A stretch of DNA of 64,000 nucleotides from Reyranella massiliensis 521 (GCF_000312425.1 NZ_HE997181.1:5007788-5071787); one strand, 5' to 3'. Counted from the stretch's first letter, positions 9,384 through 18,333 are shown. Notes: generated by a model from the sequence alone, not told the origin. Numbers and translations are program-made.

Positions 9384-10160
9384 TCAGGACTTGCAGGCCA
9401 CCATGTTGACGAACAGTGTCGGCAGGTAGGTCCGCGAGACAGGCAAGCGTTCGGTGGCCTGGCGCGCCAGAACCGCCTTGTTGTCCTCGTGGTCGAGCAC
9501 GAGCTGGAAGAGACCTTGCTCGACGGCGCCGGCCCGAGGATCGAGATCGGGTTTGCCGTCTCTTTCCACGCGATAGGCAACGTCGAGCCCAACATCACCG
9601 CCGCAGTAGAAGGTGCGGGCGACTTCCAACCGGCCGAACAGCAGTCGCAACCCGCTTAACGAGAAGCGCCAGTAATCGTCGGGCGTGGCATGGAAGGCCT
9701 GCGACCAGGCCGTCGAGACATAGGCGATACCGCCCGGCCGCAGCAGCCGTTCGATGTTGCGGGCAGCCCGCGCGGGATGGCGCGTCCGTTCCAGCACGTG
9801 GCGACTGATCACGAGATCGAACTGCTTCTCGTCGAGCTTGCCGCCGAGCGTGCGGGGATCGCTGCAGATGTCGGCAACGCAATCGACATTGGTGCCATCG
9901 AAGGCGTCGAGGCCGACGAAATGCGCCCGCGGGCCGAAGCGCTTGGCGACCAGACTCCGCCAGTTGCGTTCGTTGCGATCGGAGAGGAGGCTGCGCGAGC
10001 CTACCTGCAGCACGCGGGGCGCGCGTCGCCCGACCGACTGGGCGACGCGATCGAACAGCAACTCGATCTCCCGGCTGACGCTCGTGCCGACGACGCGGAG
10101 CTCGCTCCTCGGGCCGGAGCCTGCTGGCTCTGAAGCAGGTGCGTCGCCGGCGGACTTCAT
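9384..10160 (-). CDS. Class I SAM-dependent methyltransferase (Methyltransf_11-like)
   Basis: A 258-residue protein with a recognisable Rossmann methyltransferase core. RVLQVGSRSLL takes the place of motif I, FVGLDAFDGTNVDCVADIC follows, then FDLVISRHVLER (motif IV) and IERLLRPGGIAYVSTAWSQ (motif VI). The glycine pattern of motif I is weak (VGS rather than GxGxG). It is the last gene downstream of lutC. The ATG at 10160 lies 10 bp after the lutC stop; a GTG at 10178 overlapping lutC is an alternative start. Its substrate is unknown, and no role in lactate metabolism is implied by the sequence. Confidence 0.75.
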   Translation of the reverse strand: MKSAGDAPASEPAGSGPRSELRVVGTSVSREIELLFDRVAQSVGRRAPRVLQVGSRSLLSDRNERNWRSLVAKRFGPRAHFVGLDAFDGTNVDCVADICSDPRTLGGKLDEKQFDLVISRHVLERTRHPARAARNIERLLRPGGIAYVSTAWSQAFHATPDDYWRFSLSGLRLLFGRLEVARTFYCGGDVGLDVAYRVERDGKPDLDPRAGAVEQGLFQLVLDHEDNKAVLARQATERLPVSRTYLPTLFVNMVACKS

Positions 10161-10170
10161 GGCTGCGATC

Positions 10171-10845
10171 TCATTCACGTACGACCAGGATGTGCATGCG
10201 CCGCGGCCCATGCGCACCCAGCTCGATGGTCTGCTCGATATCGCCGGTCCGCGACGGGCCGGTGATGGTGTTGACGGTCCGCGGCATGCGGTCCTTCCCG
10301 TAGCGCTCGCGCAGCCGCGTCCAGACATCTTCGTAGCCGCTGACGATATCGCCTTCCCGCAAGACGACGATGTGCGTGTCCGGCAGCAGATTGAGCGACA
10401 CAGGATGGTCGGGCCCAGAGGCCATCACCACGGTTCCGGTTTCGGCGATGCCGGCGAAAGCTCCTGTGATCGAGACCTGGTCGCCGCCCTCGCCACGCCC
10501 GCGCCGGATCGACAGCATCTTCTCGCTTGCCCAGTTGTAGCCCTCGAGAAGCGGCGAGGGTGCCATGGCGACGGTGGCGGGCAGGTTGCTGCGTGCGAGA
10601 AAGGCCGTCACTTCGCCCGGCACGTCGGCTGTGCCGATGCGTGCAATGGTGGCGTTGTTGAACTCCGCCCACTGGCAGAACAGTGCCACCTTGTCGGCCG
10701 GTGCGACCTGCGCGCGCGCGATGGTGGGACCGCGGGGCGGCTGGGCCAGCCGGCCCTGAACGTTCTTCAATCCATCGCCGGCAAGCTCGCCCCGCTGCAA
10801 TGAGCGGCGGATGCCGTTCAGAATCTGCGCGCGGTCGGCGCTCAT
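10171..10845 (-). CDS. lutC: Lactate utilisation protein C (LutC/YkgG family)
   Basis: A 224-residue LUD-domain protein, the third component of the LutABC iron-sulfur complex that oxidises L-lactate to pyruvate. The family motifs GVSITGAFAGIAETGTVV-like (residues around 125-145, read here as QVSITGAFAGIAETGTVVMA) and RTVNTITGPSRTGDIEQT are intact. The ATG at 10845 overlaps the lutB stop as ATGA and has a GAGGAGG ribosome site 6 nt upstream, so it is preferred over an ATG 8 codons earlier. Confidence 0.92.
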   Translation of the reverse strand: MSADRAQILNGIRRSLQRGELAGDGLKNVQGRLAQPPRGPTIARAQVAPADKVALFCQWAEFNNATIARIGTADVPGEVTAFLARSNLPATVAMAPSPLLEGYNWASEKMLSIRRGRGEGGDQVSITGAFAGIAETGTVVMASGPDHPVSLNLLPDTHIVVLREGDIVSGYEDVWTRLRERYGKDRMPRTVNTITGPSRTGDIEQTIELGAHGPRRMHILVVRE

Positions 10846-12266
10846 GACTGCCTCCTCGCAGCCTTCCATTGCGCGTGGAAGGTGCCGCCAGGCGGCGGTG
10901 CGGGTAAGTCGCGGAAACGCGTCCAGCCGCCGGCCAGCGGCAGGCTGCGGTAGCGACCCTCGGCGCGCCCGAACAGGGAGAGCACGCGGTTGGCGATGGC
11001 CGTCAGGCTACGATAGAGACCGGGCCGTCGGGCCACGAAGCTCCAGAGCGCGAGGCCCTGACGAACGGCCTTGGGTGTCAGGTGTCGCTCGAACTCGCGT
11101 TCGCGCCAGTGTCGCATCAGCTTTGGCAGGGGGATGCGTACCGGACAGACGCTCTCGCAGCGGCCGCAGAAGGTCGACGCGTTGGGCAGGTTGCTCGCTT
11201 CCTCGACGCCCACGAGCTGGGGGGTCAGCACCGCGCCCATCGGACCGGGATAGACCCAGCCATAGGCGTGGCCGCCGACGGCGCCATAGACCGGGCAGTG
11301 ATTCATGCAGGCGCCGCAGCGGATGCAGCGTAGAATCTCCTGCATCTCGGTGCCCAGGACGCCGGAGCGGCCGTTGTCGAGCAGCACCACGTGATACTGC
11401 TCCGGTCCGTCGAGATCGCCGGACCGCTTCGGTCCGGTATTGAGTGTCGTGTAGGCCGACGATTCCTGGCCCGTAGCCGAACGTGCCAGCACGCGCAGCA
11501 GCACGGCGGCGTCTTCGAGCGTCGGGATCACCTTCTCGATGCTGGCCAGCACGATGTGCATCTTGGGCAGCGTGTTCGAGAGATCGGCATTGCCCTCGTT
11601 GGTCACCAGCATCGACGAGCCGGTTTCGGCCACCAGGAAGTTGGCGCCCGTCAGTCCCACATCGGCATCGAGGAATTTCTGGCGCAGGACATAGCGCGCT
11701 TCGGCGACGAGATCGTTGCGCTCGGTCAGCCGCTTGTCGAACCCCAACTTACGGTGATGCTCGAGGAACGTGTCGGCCACCTGATCCTTGGTGAGATGAA
11801 CGGCAGGCGCGATGATGTGGCTGGGCGGCTCGTGGCGGAGCTGGATGATGTACTCGCCGAGATCGGTCTCGATCGGCGCGATGCCCAGTTCTTCGAGATG
11901 CTCGTTGAGGGCGATCTCTTCCGCCACCATCGATTTCGACTTGGCGACGGTGCGTGCGCCGACGCTGCGGCAGAGATCGGCGATAATGCGCCGCGCATCG
12001 GCGGCCGTCGGCGCCCAATGGACGTGGCCGCCGAGGGCGATGACCTTGCGCTCGAACTCCTCGAGATAGAAATCGAGATTGGCCAGCGTGTGGTTCTTGA
12101 TGTCGCGCGCGCGGTCGCGCAGCGCCTCGAATTCGGGCAGCCGTTCGGCCGCCTGGCGTCGGCGCTCGGAAAAGCCGACCTTCAGCTTGGAAAGCGAATC
12201 CTGCAGGTTGGGATCGGCCAGGGCTGCGCCGACATTGTCCTTGAAAGCGTGGGCGGTGGATTGCAT
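10842..12266 (-). CDS. lutB: Lactate utilisation protein B, iron-sulfur LUD-domain protein
   Basis: A 474-residue LutB. The N-terminal half is the LUD domain (SVGARTVAKSKSMVAEEIAL, VAETGSSMLVTNEGN). The C-terminal half is a ferredoxin-like module with two cysteine clusters: C314/C317/C320/C324 (CIRCGACMNHCP) and C367/C370/C374 (CGRCESVCP), expected to hold [4Fe-4S] clusters. It would pass electrons from lactate oxidation between LutA and LutC. Its start overlaps the lutA stop by one base (TGATG), and its stop overlaps the lutC start, so the three genes are translationally coupled. Confidence 0.95.
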   Translation of the reverse strand: MQSTAHAFKDNVGAALADPNLQDSLSKLKVGFSERRRQAAERLPEFEALRDRARDIKNHTLANLDFYLEEFERKVIALGGHVHWAPTAADARRIIADLCRSVGARTVAKSKSMVAEEIALNEHLEELGIAPIETDLGEYIIQLRHEPPSHIIAPAVHLTKDQVADTFLEHHRKLGFDKRLTERNDLVAEARYVLRQKFLDADVGLTGANFLVAETGSSMLVTNEGNADLSNTLPKMHIVLASIEKVIPTLEDAAVLLRVLARSATGQESSAYTTLNTGPKRSGDLDGPEQYHVVLLDNGRSGVLGTEMQEILRCIRCGACMNHCPVYGAVGGHAYGWVYPGPMGAVLTPQLVGVEEASNLPNASTFCGRCESVCPVRIPLPKLMRHWREREFERHLTPKAVRQGLALWSFVARRPGLYRSLTAIANRVLSLFGRAEGRYRSLPLAGGWTRFRDLPAPPPGGTFHAQWKAARRQS

Positions 12267-13075
12267 CAGCGGGCTCCCGTATCGGGCTCGCCGATTGCAG
12301 GCAGGTTGCCCATGCCGGCCAGAACCTCGGCGACGTGACGTACGCGCACTGCGCTGCCTTCACGCTGCAGCTTGCCGGCCATGTTCATCAGACAGCCAAG
12401 GTCGCCCGCCAGCAGAGTATCTGCGCCCGTTGCCGCGATGTCGGCCGACTTCTCGCCGACCATGGCATTGGAGATCTCCGGATACTTCACGCAGAACGTC
12501 CCGCCGAAGCCGCAGCAGACTTCAGGCGTCTTCATCTCGCGAAGGGCAAGACCCTTCACCGACCCGAGCAACTGCCGCGGCTGCTGCTTCACGCCAAGTT
12601 CGCGCAGGCCGGAGCATGAATCATGATAGGTGACCGTGCCGTCGTAGCGGGCGGCGACCTTGTCGACGTGCAGGACGTCGACCAGGAAAGAGATCAGCTC
12701 GTGGCTGCGCGCGGCGAGATCCTCCGCCCGAGCCTTGAGGGCTGGATCGTCGTCGAACAAAGCAGGGTAGTGGTGCGACAGCATTCCACCGCAGGAACCC
12801 GAGGGCGCCACCACGGCGTCGTACCCGTCGAAGGCGTCCATGACCTGTATCGCGATGGCCCGGGTCGTGGCGCGATCGCCGGTATTGTAGGCGGGCTGAC
12901 CGCAGCAGACCTGCAACGGTGGGACCTCGACAGTACAGCCTGCCTCCTCGAGCAGCTTGACGGCGGCGAAGCCTACCGTGGGCCGGAAGAGGTCGACCAG
13001 ACAGGTGACGAAGAGCGCAACACGGCGCGGCGGGGGGCGGTGGTTTTCAATCGAAGTGGACACGCCGGCCACCAT
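12266..13075 (-). CDS. lutA: Lactate utilisation protein A (CCG-domain protein)
   Basis: A 269-residue protein with two CCG (DUF3483-like) modules typical of LutA and heterodisulfide-reductase-like subunits. The first is VCCGQPAYNTG, with an upstream TCLVDLF segment. The second is DSCSGLRELG with VCCGFGGTFCVKYPEIS. These cysteines would ligate non-standard iron-sulfur clusters. It is the first gene of lutABC and a methyltransferase gene. The ATG at 13075 is chosen because the first CCG-domain strand (RRVALFVTCLVD) begins soon after. Another in-frame ATG lies 15 codons upstream at 13120. Confidence 0.92.
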   Translation of the reverse strand: MVAGVSTSIENHRPPPRRVALFVTCLVDLFRPTVGFAAVKLLEEAGCTVEVPPLQVCCGQPAYNTGDRATTRAIAIQVMDAFDGYDAVVAPSGSCGGMLSHHYPALFDDDPALKARAEDLAARSHELISFLVDVLHVDKVAARYDGTVTYHDSCSGLRELGVKQQPRQLLGSVKGLALREMKTPEVCCGFGGTFCVKYPEISNAMVGEKSADIAATGADTLLAGDLGCLMNMAGKLQREGSAVRVRHVAEVLAGMGNLPAIGEPDTGAR

Positions 13076-13124
13076 GGCAGCGGCGAAAATAGGGTGCAAT
13101 GGCCCCTTTTTTAGAATCATTCTC

Positions 13125-13282
13125 GCCGGCCCGAACGGCCCGCCACTGTTGCAGGATCATCGCCTCGATCGAAAAGCTGGCGCGGCTTTCCGCTCAAGTT
13201 CCATACCGAGGAGGGCTACTAAGATCTGGTGGGCAACGGCGCGCCGATCTTCGTCATTCGCGATCCGCAAAGGCGCGATTGA
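13125..13282 (+). pseudogene. Decayed catalase gene fragment
   Basis: Three short pieces that resemble the N-terminal part of clade 1/3 haem catalases lie in order but in three different frames. The first is AGPNGPPLLQDH (13125-13160; catalases have RGPxLLQDxxLIEKLAHF). The second is IEKLAR (13168-13185). The third is WRGFPLKFHTEEGY, a TAA stop (13220-13222), then DLVGNGAPIFVIRDP (13178-13267; catalases have RGFAxKFYTEEGNxDLVGNNTPVFFIRDP). The third piece ends at a TGA at 13280. The stretch between IEKLA and RGF that should carry the active-site histidine is missing. This is therefore a small internally deleted remnant, not a working gene. Confidence 0.75.
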
Positions 13283-13307
13283 TCGCGATCGGCAAGCCGA
13301 CGCGGTA

Positions 13308-14411
13308 TCAGGTCTTATTGGGGACGAGAACGATGGCGCGGCCGTCACCGACCATGCGGCCGGCCCAATCGGCCGCTTGTTTGCCGGGGCCGAAATAAAC
13401 GTCGCCGCGCGCCGGGCCCTTGATGGCCGCACCTGTATCCTGAGAGATCATCAGCCGGCGATAGGGCTCCGTTACGCCGGGCTTGCGCGCTACCGGGCGC
13501 TTGGTGTCGATCCAGATCGGCGTGCCATAGGGCGTGATCGTCGGGTCGATCGCCATGCTGCGCTGCGCCGTCAACACGACGCCTTCGGCGCCGATCGGCG
13601 CGGAGGTCCGGGTGTCCTTGAAGAAGATGTAGCGCTCGTTGCGGCGCATCACATCCCGCGCCTGCTGCGGATTGTGCTTCAGCCAGTCGCGGATGGCGGG
13701 CCAGGTCGCATCTTCCCTCTTCATCACGCCCATCTCGGCCAGCACCGCGGCCATCGCCGTATAGGGGCGATTGTTGGAGCCGTCGAAGCCCAGGGTCATG
13801 GTCCCGCCCTCGGCGAGCTGGATGCGGCCGCTGCCCTGGACCTGCACCTCGAACAGCCCGACCGGATCCTGCACCCAGGCGATCTCGAGGCCCTTGCCTT
13901 TCAGCACGCCGCTCTCGATCTCGGCGCGCGTGTAGTAGGGCTTGTCGGTAAGGTCGGGCGGCTTGCGATAGACCGGCACGGTGAAAAGACGCGACGGCGC
14001 CTTGCTGCCCCGCAGTTCCGGTTCGAAGTAGCCGGTAAACTTGCCCGGAGACTGGACGACCAGCGGGCGGAAATTGTCTTCGAAGAAGAGGCGTGCGGCA
14101 CGCGCGTCGCCGGATTTCACGGCGGCCGCCGAAGCGCAGATGTTTCTCCATTCGGCCGAGGTAATCGTCTTTTCGCCGCCGTCAGTGGCGATCTTGGTGT
14201 CGGGGCCCGTCGTCAGCTTAGGGCAGGAGCGGCGGAACGTGACCAAGGCTTCGCCGTGCCGATCGTCCGCCCAGCCGGGAATTTCGTTGTAGGAGATCGG
14301 CGCCATCGCGACACGCGCCTCGGGCGCGGCACCCGGTGTGCTTGCGCAAGCAGAAAGAAGACCTGCAACGGCCAGCCATGCCGCGCCGCTGGCGAGGACG
14401 CTCCAACGCAT
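13308..14411 (-). CDS. mltA: Membrane-bound lytic murein transglycosylase A
   Basis: A 367-residue MltA lipoprotein that cleaves peptidoglycan glycan strands to 1,6-anhydro-muropeptides. The signal peptide ends at a good lipobox (GLLSAC, C22). The MltA barrel follows (GKFTGYFEPELRGS, VYRKPPDLTDKPYYTRAEIESG, VQGSGRIQLAEGG), and then the 3D domain with its conserved aspartates (LTAQRSMAIDPTITPYGTPIWID, ISQDTGAAIKGPARGDVYFG). The start ATG at 14411 lies 17 bp after the Tim44-like gene. That pairing is a conserved alphaproteobacterial arrangement. Confidence 0.96.
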   Translation of the reverse strand: MRWSVLASGAAWLAVAGLLSACASTPGAAPEARVAMAPISYNEIPGWADDRHGEALVTFRRSCPKLTTGPDTKIATDGGEKTITSAEWRNICASAAAVKSGDARAARLFFEDNFRPLVVQSPGKFTGYFEPELRGSKAPSRLFTVPVYRKPPDLTDKPYYTRAEIESGVLKGKGLEIAWVQDPVGLFEVQVQGSGRIQLAEGGTMTLGFDGSNNRPYTAMAAVLAEMGVMKREDATWPAIRDWLKHNPQQARDVMRRNERYIFFKDTRTSAPIGAEGVVLTAQRSMAIDPTITPYGTPIWIDTKRPVARKPGVTEPYRRLMISQDTGAAIKGPARGDVYFGPGKQAADWAGRMVGDGRAIVLVPNKT

Positions 14412-14428
14412 TATCGGCAACGCCTCCT

Positions 14429-15157
14429 TCAGCCTTCGCTTTCGGTCTTGATGAGCTGCCAATTGGGATCGCTGGACTTGGTGTCGCGTCGGAAGGTCCA
14501 GAGGTCCACGACCTTCTGCACTTCGTTCGGATTGCCGTCGACGATCTGGCCTTCGGCATTGCGCACGACGTTAATCTGTTCGCTGACGAAGCGCACGGTC
14601 ACTGCGGCATGCGTGCCCTGCATCTCGGCGCCCGCGATGTCGGAAGCCTCGAAGCCGATCAACGTGCCTTCGGCCTTTTCGTTGCGCTCGGCGCGGCCGC
14701 GGATGGCGGCCTCGAAGCTTGCAAACGTGGGGCCGTCGAGCAGCGGCTTCAGCGTTCCCGTATCGCCGCGTGCGAAAGCTTCGACGATGGCGGTGAAGGC
14801 GGCGCGGGCGCCAGCGGCAAAGCCCAGCGGATCGAAGGACGGATCGGCGGCGCGGATCGCGGCGACACCCGCTGTTGCCGTCGGCATCACCGTCGCGCGA
14901 ATGCCGCCTGGACCGCTCGTCGCGCTCGAGGGCCGCGGTGCGGGCTGATTGGCTGTGGGCAGCGGCACGACATTGTCGTTGCCCTGTGCGGCGTCGCCAC
15001 CGCTGCGCGGCGTTGCCGGAGGTGGCGTCGGCGGTGCGAACGGATCGCGCGCCGGCGGCCGTTCGTTGCCGGTACGCTTTCCAAGCACGGACCTCAGTCG
15101 CAAAATCAGAAAGACTGCGACCAGTCCAATAAGGATGATGTCGTAGTTGTTACCCAC
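14429..15157 (-). CDS. Tim44/TimA-domain membrane-anchored protein
   Basis: A 242-residue protein with one N-terminal transmembrane helix (residues 6-23), a long Pro/Ala-rich disordered linker (about 30-100) and a C-terminal Tim44-like domain (FDPLGFAAGARAAFTAIVEAFARGD, then VDLWTFRRDTKSSDPNWQLIKT). Bacterial Tim44-domain proteins are membrane-tethered and of uncertain role. The mitochondrial relative couples Hsp70 to protein import. It precedes mltA by 17 bp in the same operon, which suggests an envelope function. Confidence 0.9.
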   Translation of the reverse strand: MGNNYDIILIGLVAVFLILRLRSVLGKRTGNERPPARDPFAPPTPPPATPRSGGDAAQGNDNVVPLPTANQPAPRPSSATSGPGGIRATVMPTATAGVAAIRAADPSFDPLGFAAGARAAFTAIVEAFARGDTGTLKPLLDGPTFASFEAAIRGRAERNEKAEGTLIGFEASDIAGAEMQGTHAAVTVRFVSEQINVVRNAEGQIVDGNPNEVQKVVDLWTFRRDTKSSDPNWQLIKTESEG

Positions 15158-15274
15158 GATGGCGCTCCGCCAGCTCGCTACTCAAGCGTCCTTACCCTGT
15201 CCCCAAATTACATAGGCCCCGAATTGGGAAAGGGCAAGGCAACGAGATGCCGCCCTTTTGGGGCCCGGCCGACC

Positions 15275-16627
15275 TCAAATGGCGAGAATCACGATGTCGA
15301 CGGGCTCCGCGACACCGCTGACCGTCCGATTCATCCGTCGTTCCCGAGGTTCGGCGGGTACGTAACCCTGATGCTCGGCCAATCGGTAGGTCGCAACATC
15401 TGTCAGGGCACACGTATGTTCCTCCTTGTTGTGCTTCTCCAGTTTCGCCGCGAAATTCACGGCGTCGCCGATCACGGTGAACTCCAGCCGTTCGCCGTCG
15501 CCCACCGCGCCAAAGACGACCCGCCCGGAGGATACGGCCAGCCCGACCTGGAGAGGCGCCATGGCCGCAGCCTGACGCTCGCGTGACCATTGCGTGGCGG
15601 CCGCCATCACGGCGTCGGCGGCGCGCAGCGCATCGGCCGCGGCCGTCGGCGATGGCGCAACTGCGCCAAACGACGCGAGGATGCCGTCGCCCAGGAATTT
15701 GTCGATACTACCGCCGTGCGCGGCGATCAGCGGGCAGATGCGACCCTGATACTCCTGCAGGAGTTTCATCACCGCGTCGGGGGCGAGTTCGGTCGACAGC
15801 CGCGTGAAGCCGCGCAGGTCGACCGTCAGGATGGCGACGTCGCGCAGCTCGCCTTCGCCGGCCCTGATCGACATCGAGGCGCCCCGGATACGTGCCGCGA
15901 CGCCGGGATCGAAGAAGCGCGAGAGATCGCGGGCGGCGACGCCCTCGCTCACCGCACGCACCAGCAGATAGCGTGCGCGGGCAATGGCAAGAGCCAGCAC
16001 AATGGTCGTCAGCAGGATGGCGACCATCTTGTCGATCTCGGCGTAGAGCAGCAGCGCATTGCCGGTCATGTATTCGACGAAGTCGTCAGTCGGGTTGGGC
16101 GGGCCGCCGCGGCCGCCGATGGCGTAAAGGACGAGACCGATCCAGCCCAGAATGGCGACCAGGCCGGTAAACAGGACGAAGCGCGCCTCGAAGCGCAACG
16201 CGCGCAGGGCGATGAACAGGAATACGTAGAGAAGCGTCGGCACCTTCAGATAGAAGACGGCCGGCTGCGCATACTTGTAGTGGAACGAGTAGATCAGGCC
16301 CATCAGCAGGGCCATGTCCGCGATCACCGACAGGTAGAGCATCCAGGGCTTGAGCAGGCGGGCATAGGCGAGGCCGAGCCGCAGCAGGCAGAAGAGGCCA
16401 TAGATCGCGAGCACCTCGACCTCGAAGGAGTAGTCCTCCTGCACCACCCCTGTAGGCATGGCGGTCGACTCGTAGACCGTGGTGACCAGCACGACGATCG
16501 CGAGCTGGACCCAACCGATCAGGATTTCGCTTTGCTCCTGCTGGCGGCGGATCGCCGCCAGCACGCGCTCCGGCAGTTGCCCGTCGCCTGCGCCATCGAA
16601 CAACCATGCGCGCAGGCGGCCAAGCAT
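15275..16627 (-). CDS. Membrane-bound class III adenylate/guanylate cyclase
   Basis: A 450-residue protein with an N-terminal membrane domain of about six helices (residues 35-220, including IGWVQLAIVVLVTTVY, MLYLSVIADMALLMGLIY and VAILLTTIVLALAIARARYLL) and a C-terminal class III cyclase domain. The catalytic domain shows both metal-binding aspartates (ILTVDLRGFTRLS and IDKFLGDGILASFG) and the FTVIGDAVNFAAKLE helix, so it looks active. The ATG at 16627 follows the upstream methyltransferase stop by 10 bp. It would make cAMP in response to a membrane signal; the input is unknown. Confidence 0.9.
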   Translation of the reverse strand: MLGRLRAWLFDGAGDGQLPERVLAAIRRQQEQSEILIGWVQLAIVVLVTTVYESTAMPTGVVQEDYSFEVEVLAIYGLFCLLRLGLAYARLLKPWMLYLSVIADMALLMGLIYSFHYKYAQPAVFYLKVPTLLYVFLFIALRALRFEARFVLFTGLVAILGWIGLVLYAIGGRGGPPNPTDDFVEYMTGNALLLYAEIDKMVAILLTTIVLALAIARARYLLVRAVSEGVAARDLSRFFDPGVAARIRGASMSIRAGEGELRDVAILTVDLRGFTRLSTELAPDAVMKLLQEYQGRICPLIAAHGGSIDKFLGDGILASFGAVAPSPTAAADALRAADAVMAAATQWSRERQAAAMAPLQVGLAVSSGRVVFGAVGDGERLEFTVIGDAVNFAAKLEKHNKEEHTCALTDVATYRLAEHQGYVPAEPRERRMNRTVSGVAEPVDIVILAI

Positions 16628-16637
16628 TCGTCGATAC

Positions 16638-17474
16638 CTAGCGCTTCTCGAGCCAGAGGCTCGCCGGCAGGGCATCGGGCAGCCTGGGCAGCCTTGCCAC
16701 GACCGACGAGGCCAACCGATCTGCCAGCCGCCGCTCGGCCCAGACGCTGGCAAACAGGGGTGTATAGGCGCCGGTCGCCAGCAGGGGCATCACCCCTTGC
16801 TGCTCGTTGTAGGCCCGCCAGCCCCAGATGGCCGGATAGTCATAGGGCAGGAAAACGTCGTGGATATGGACCAAGACCCCGGCCGGAAGCTTCGGCAGCA
16901 CGCGGTTGAGCAGGATGTCGACGTCGCTGCCGGGCATCAGGATGTGGCTGGAATCGATGAACAGCGCATCGCCGGGCTGCAATCCATCGAGGATTTCCGG
17001 TGGCGCGGCCTGCAAGGTCGAGGGCACGACGCGCACGCCCGGCAGGTCGGCGATGTCGGCTCGCGGCGCGGGATCGATGGCCAGGATCTCGCCGAGACCC
17101 CCCAGCGCCTTCGACAGCAGGCGGGTCGAATGGCCGGAACCGACCTCGACGATGCGGCGCGGCTTGCGATCGCGCACCAGTGCATAGGCAACGGCCGCGT
17201 CGAGCGAGGGAAACCACGCTTGGTCGAGCAGGCTCTTGAGCCCTTCGAGCGCGGTCGCTTGGGCGTCGACGGCATCGATCACGGCGGTGAAGTCGGCCAG
17301 CCTGCTTTCGAAGATCTGCTCGATCGCGGGATAGGGCGGCTGCGCGCCGGGCGGCGGCAGAAGCGGCGCATAGCGGTGCGGGATGAACCAGCCGCGCGGC
17401 TTCATGCCGAGAACGGTCGGCAATCCGAGCGCGAACCGCCGCCAGCGGCCGCGCAGGCTGAGCCTGGCAGTCAT
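16638..17474 (-). CDS. Class I SAM methyltransferase (Methyltransf_24-like)
   Basis: A 278-residue protein with a typical Methyltransf_24 core: RRIVEVGSGHSTRLLSKAL (motif I), ILAIDPAPRADI (acidic residue of motif II), GDALFIDSSHILMPGSDVD (motif IV) and VHIHDVFLPYDYP. Proteins of this kind often act on sugar nucleotides or small molecules in surface polysaccharide loci, but no glycan genes are adjacent here. It lies 10 bp from both the hydrolase gene upstream and the cyclase gene downstream, so the three probably form one transcript. Confidence 0.85.
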   Translation of the reverse strand: MTARLSLRGRWRRFALGLPTVLGMKPRGWFIPHRYAPLLPPPGAQPPYPAIEQIFESRLADFTAVIDAVDAQATALEGLKSLLDQAWFPSLDAAVAYALVRDRKPRRIVEVGSGHSTRLLSKALGGLGEILAIDPAPRADIADLPGVRVVPSTLQAAPPEILDGLQPGDALFIDSSHILMPGSDVDILLNRVLPKLPAGVLVHIHDVFLPYDYPAIWGWRAYNEQQGVMPLLATGAYTPLFASVWAERRLADRLASSVVARLPRLPDALPASLWLEKR

Positions 17475-17484
17475 GACAATATGC

Positions 17485-18333
17485 TCACGGGCTAAGAGTA
17501 AGACCTTCGTGGGCGACGATCACACGCGGCAGGCCGTTTGTGGCGGTGCCAGGACGCAGCGCCGCCGCCTCGCGTGCCACGCCGTCCATGAAGGCGTCAT
17601 CGTGGCTGGGGTCGTGATGGAAGATCGCCAGCGTGCCGACGCCGGCTGCATCGGCAAGCCGCACGCCTTCCTGCCAGGTCGAATGGCCCCAGCCGCGATA
17701 GCGCTCATATTCGTCGTCGGTGTAGCTCGAATCGTAGATCATCACGTCGGCGCCGCGGCACAGGTCGACGATGGTCTGGTCGCGCCGGCCCTCGCGATGC
17801 TCGGTATCGGTGATGTAGCAGATCGACTTGTCGCGATAATCGATGCGGTAGCCGGTGGCGCCATTGGGATGGTTGAGCGGCGCCGTGCGGAGGCCGACCG
17901 TGCCGCAGGACAGCATCTCGCCGGCGCGGAATTCGCGGAACTCGACGCTGGCCTGGAAGACGTCGAGCGACACCGGGTAGAGCGGCGCCTGCATCAGGTG
18001 GCCCACGACCTTCTTCAACGTGTAGGGCGCCTCGAGATGGCCGGCCCACATGCGCACCGAATTGCGACGTTCGAACAGCGGCGCAAAGAAAGTGAGGCCG
18101 GAAATGTGATCGAGGTGCGTATGCGTGAAGTAGATGTCGAGGTCGAGCGGCGTCTGGCGCGCAAGCTCTACGCCCAGCGTGCGAATACCCGTGCCCGCAT
18201 CGAAAATCAGGCGACGGCCGCCAGCGGTGACCTCCAGACATGAGGTATTTCCGCCGTAGCGCGCATATTCAGCCCCAGGGCAGGAAATCGAACCCCGCAC
18301 ACCCCAGAACCGTACTTTCAAGCCCTCGGCCAA
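17485..18333 (-). CDS. Metallo-beta-lactamase-fold hydrolase
   Basis: A 282-residue MBL-fold protein of the type that opens with KVRFWGVRGSISCPG and is related to RNase Z/phosphodiesterase-like hydrolases. The zinc motif HTHLDH is intact, and later ligands appear as LNHPNG, ITDTEH and IFHHDPSHDD. No ATG precedes the domain. A TTG at 18333 with GGGAAGG 5 nt upstream is the best start, with TTG 18321 as the alternative. Related proteins are sometimes called cAMP phosphodiesterases, and this gene is cotranscribed with a cyclase, but that activity is only an inference. Confidence 0.8.
   Translation of the reverse strand: MAEGLKVRFWGVRGSISCPGAEYARYGGNTSCLEVTAGGRRLIFDAGTGIRTLGVELARQTPLDLDIYFTHTHLDHISGLTFFAPLFERRNSVRMWAGHLEAPYTLKKVVGHLMQAPLYPVSLDVFQASVEFREFRAGEMLSCGTVGLRTAPLNHPNGATGYRIDYRDKSICYITDTEHREGRRDQTIVDLCRGADVMIYDSSYTDDEYERYRGWGHSTWQEGVRLADAAGVGTLAIFHHDPSHDDAFMDGVAREAAALRPGTATNGLPRVIVAHEGLTLSP

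Noticed and set aside
13125-13282. Intact short catalase-like gene
   Set aside because: Pieces lie in three frames, with a stop codon and a missing middle, so it is only a remnant.
12957-14948. 663-codon plus-strand frame across the lutA-mltA-Tim44 region
   Set aside because: It runs antisense through three well-supported genes and through the catalase remnant; no domain pattern.
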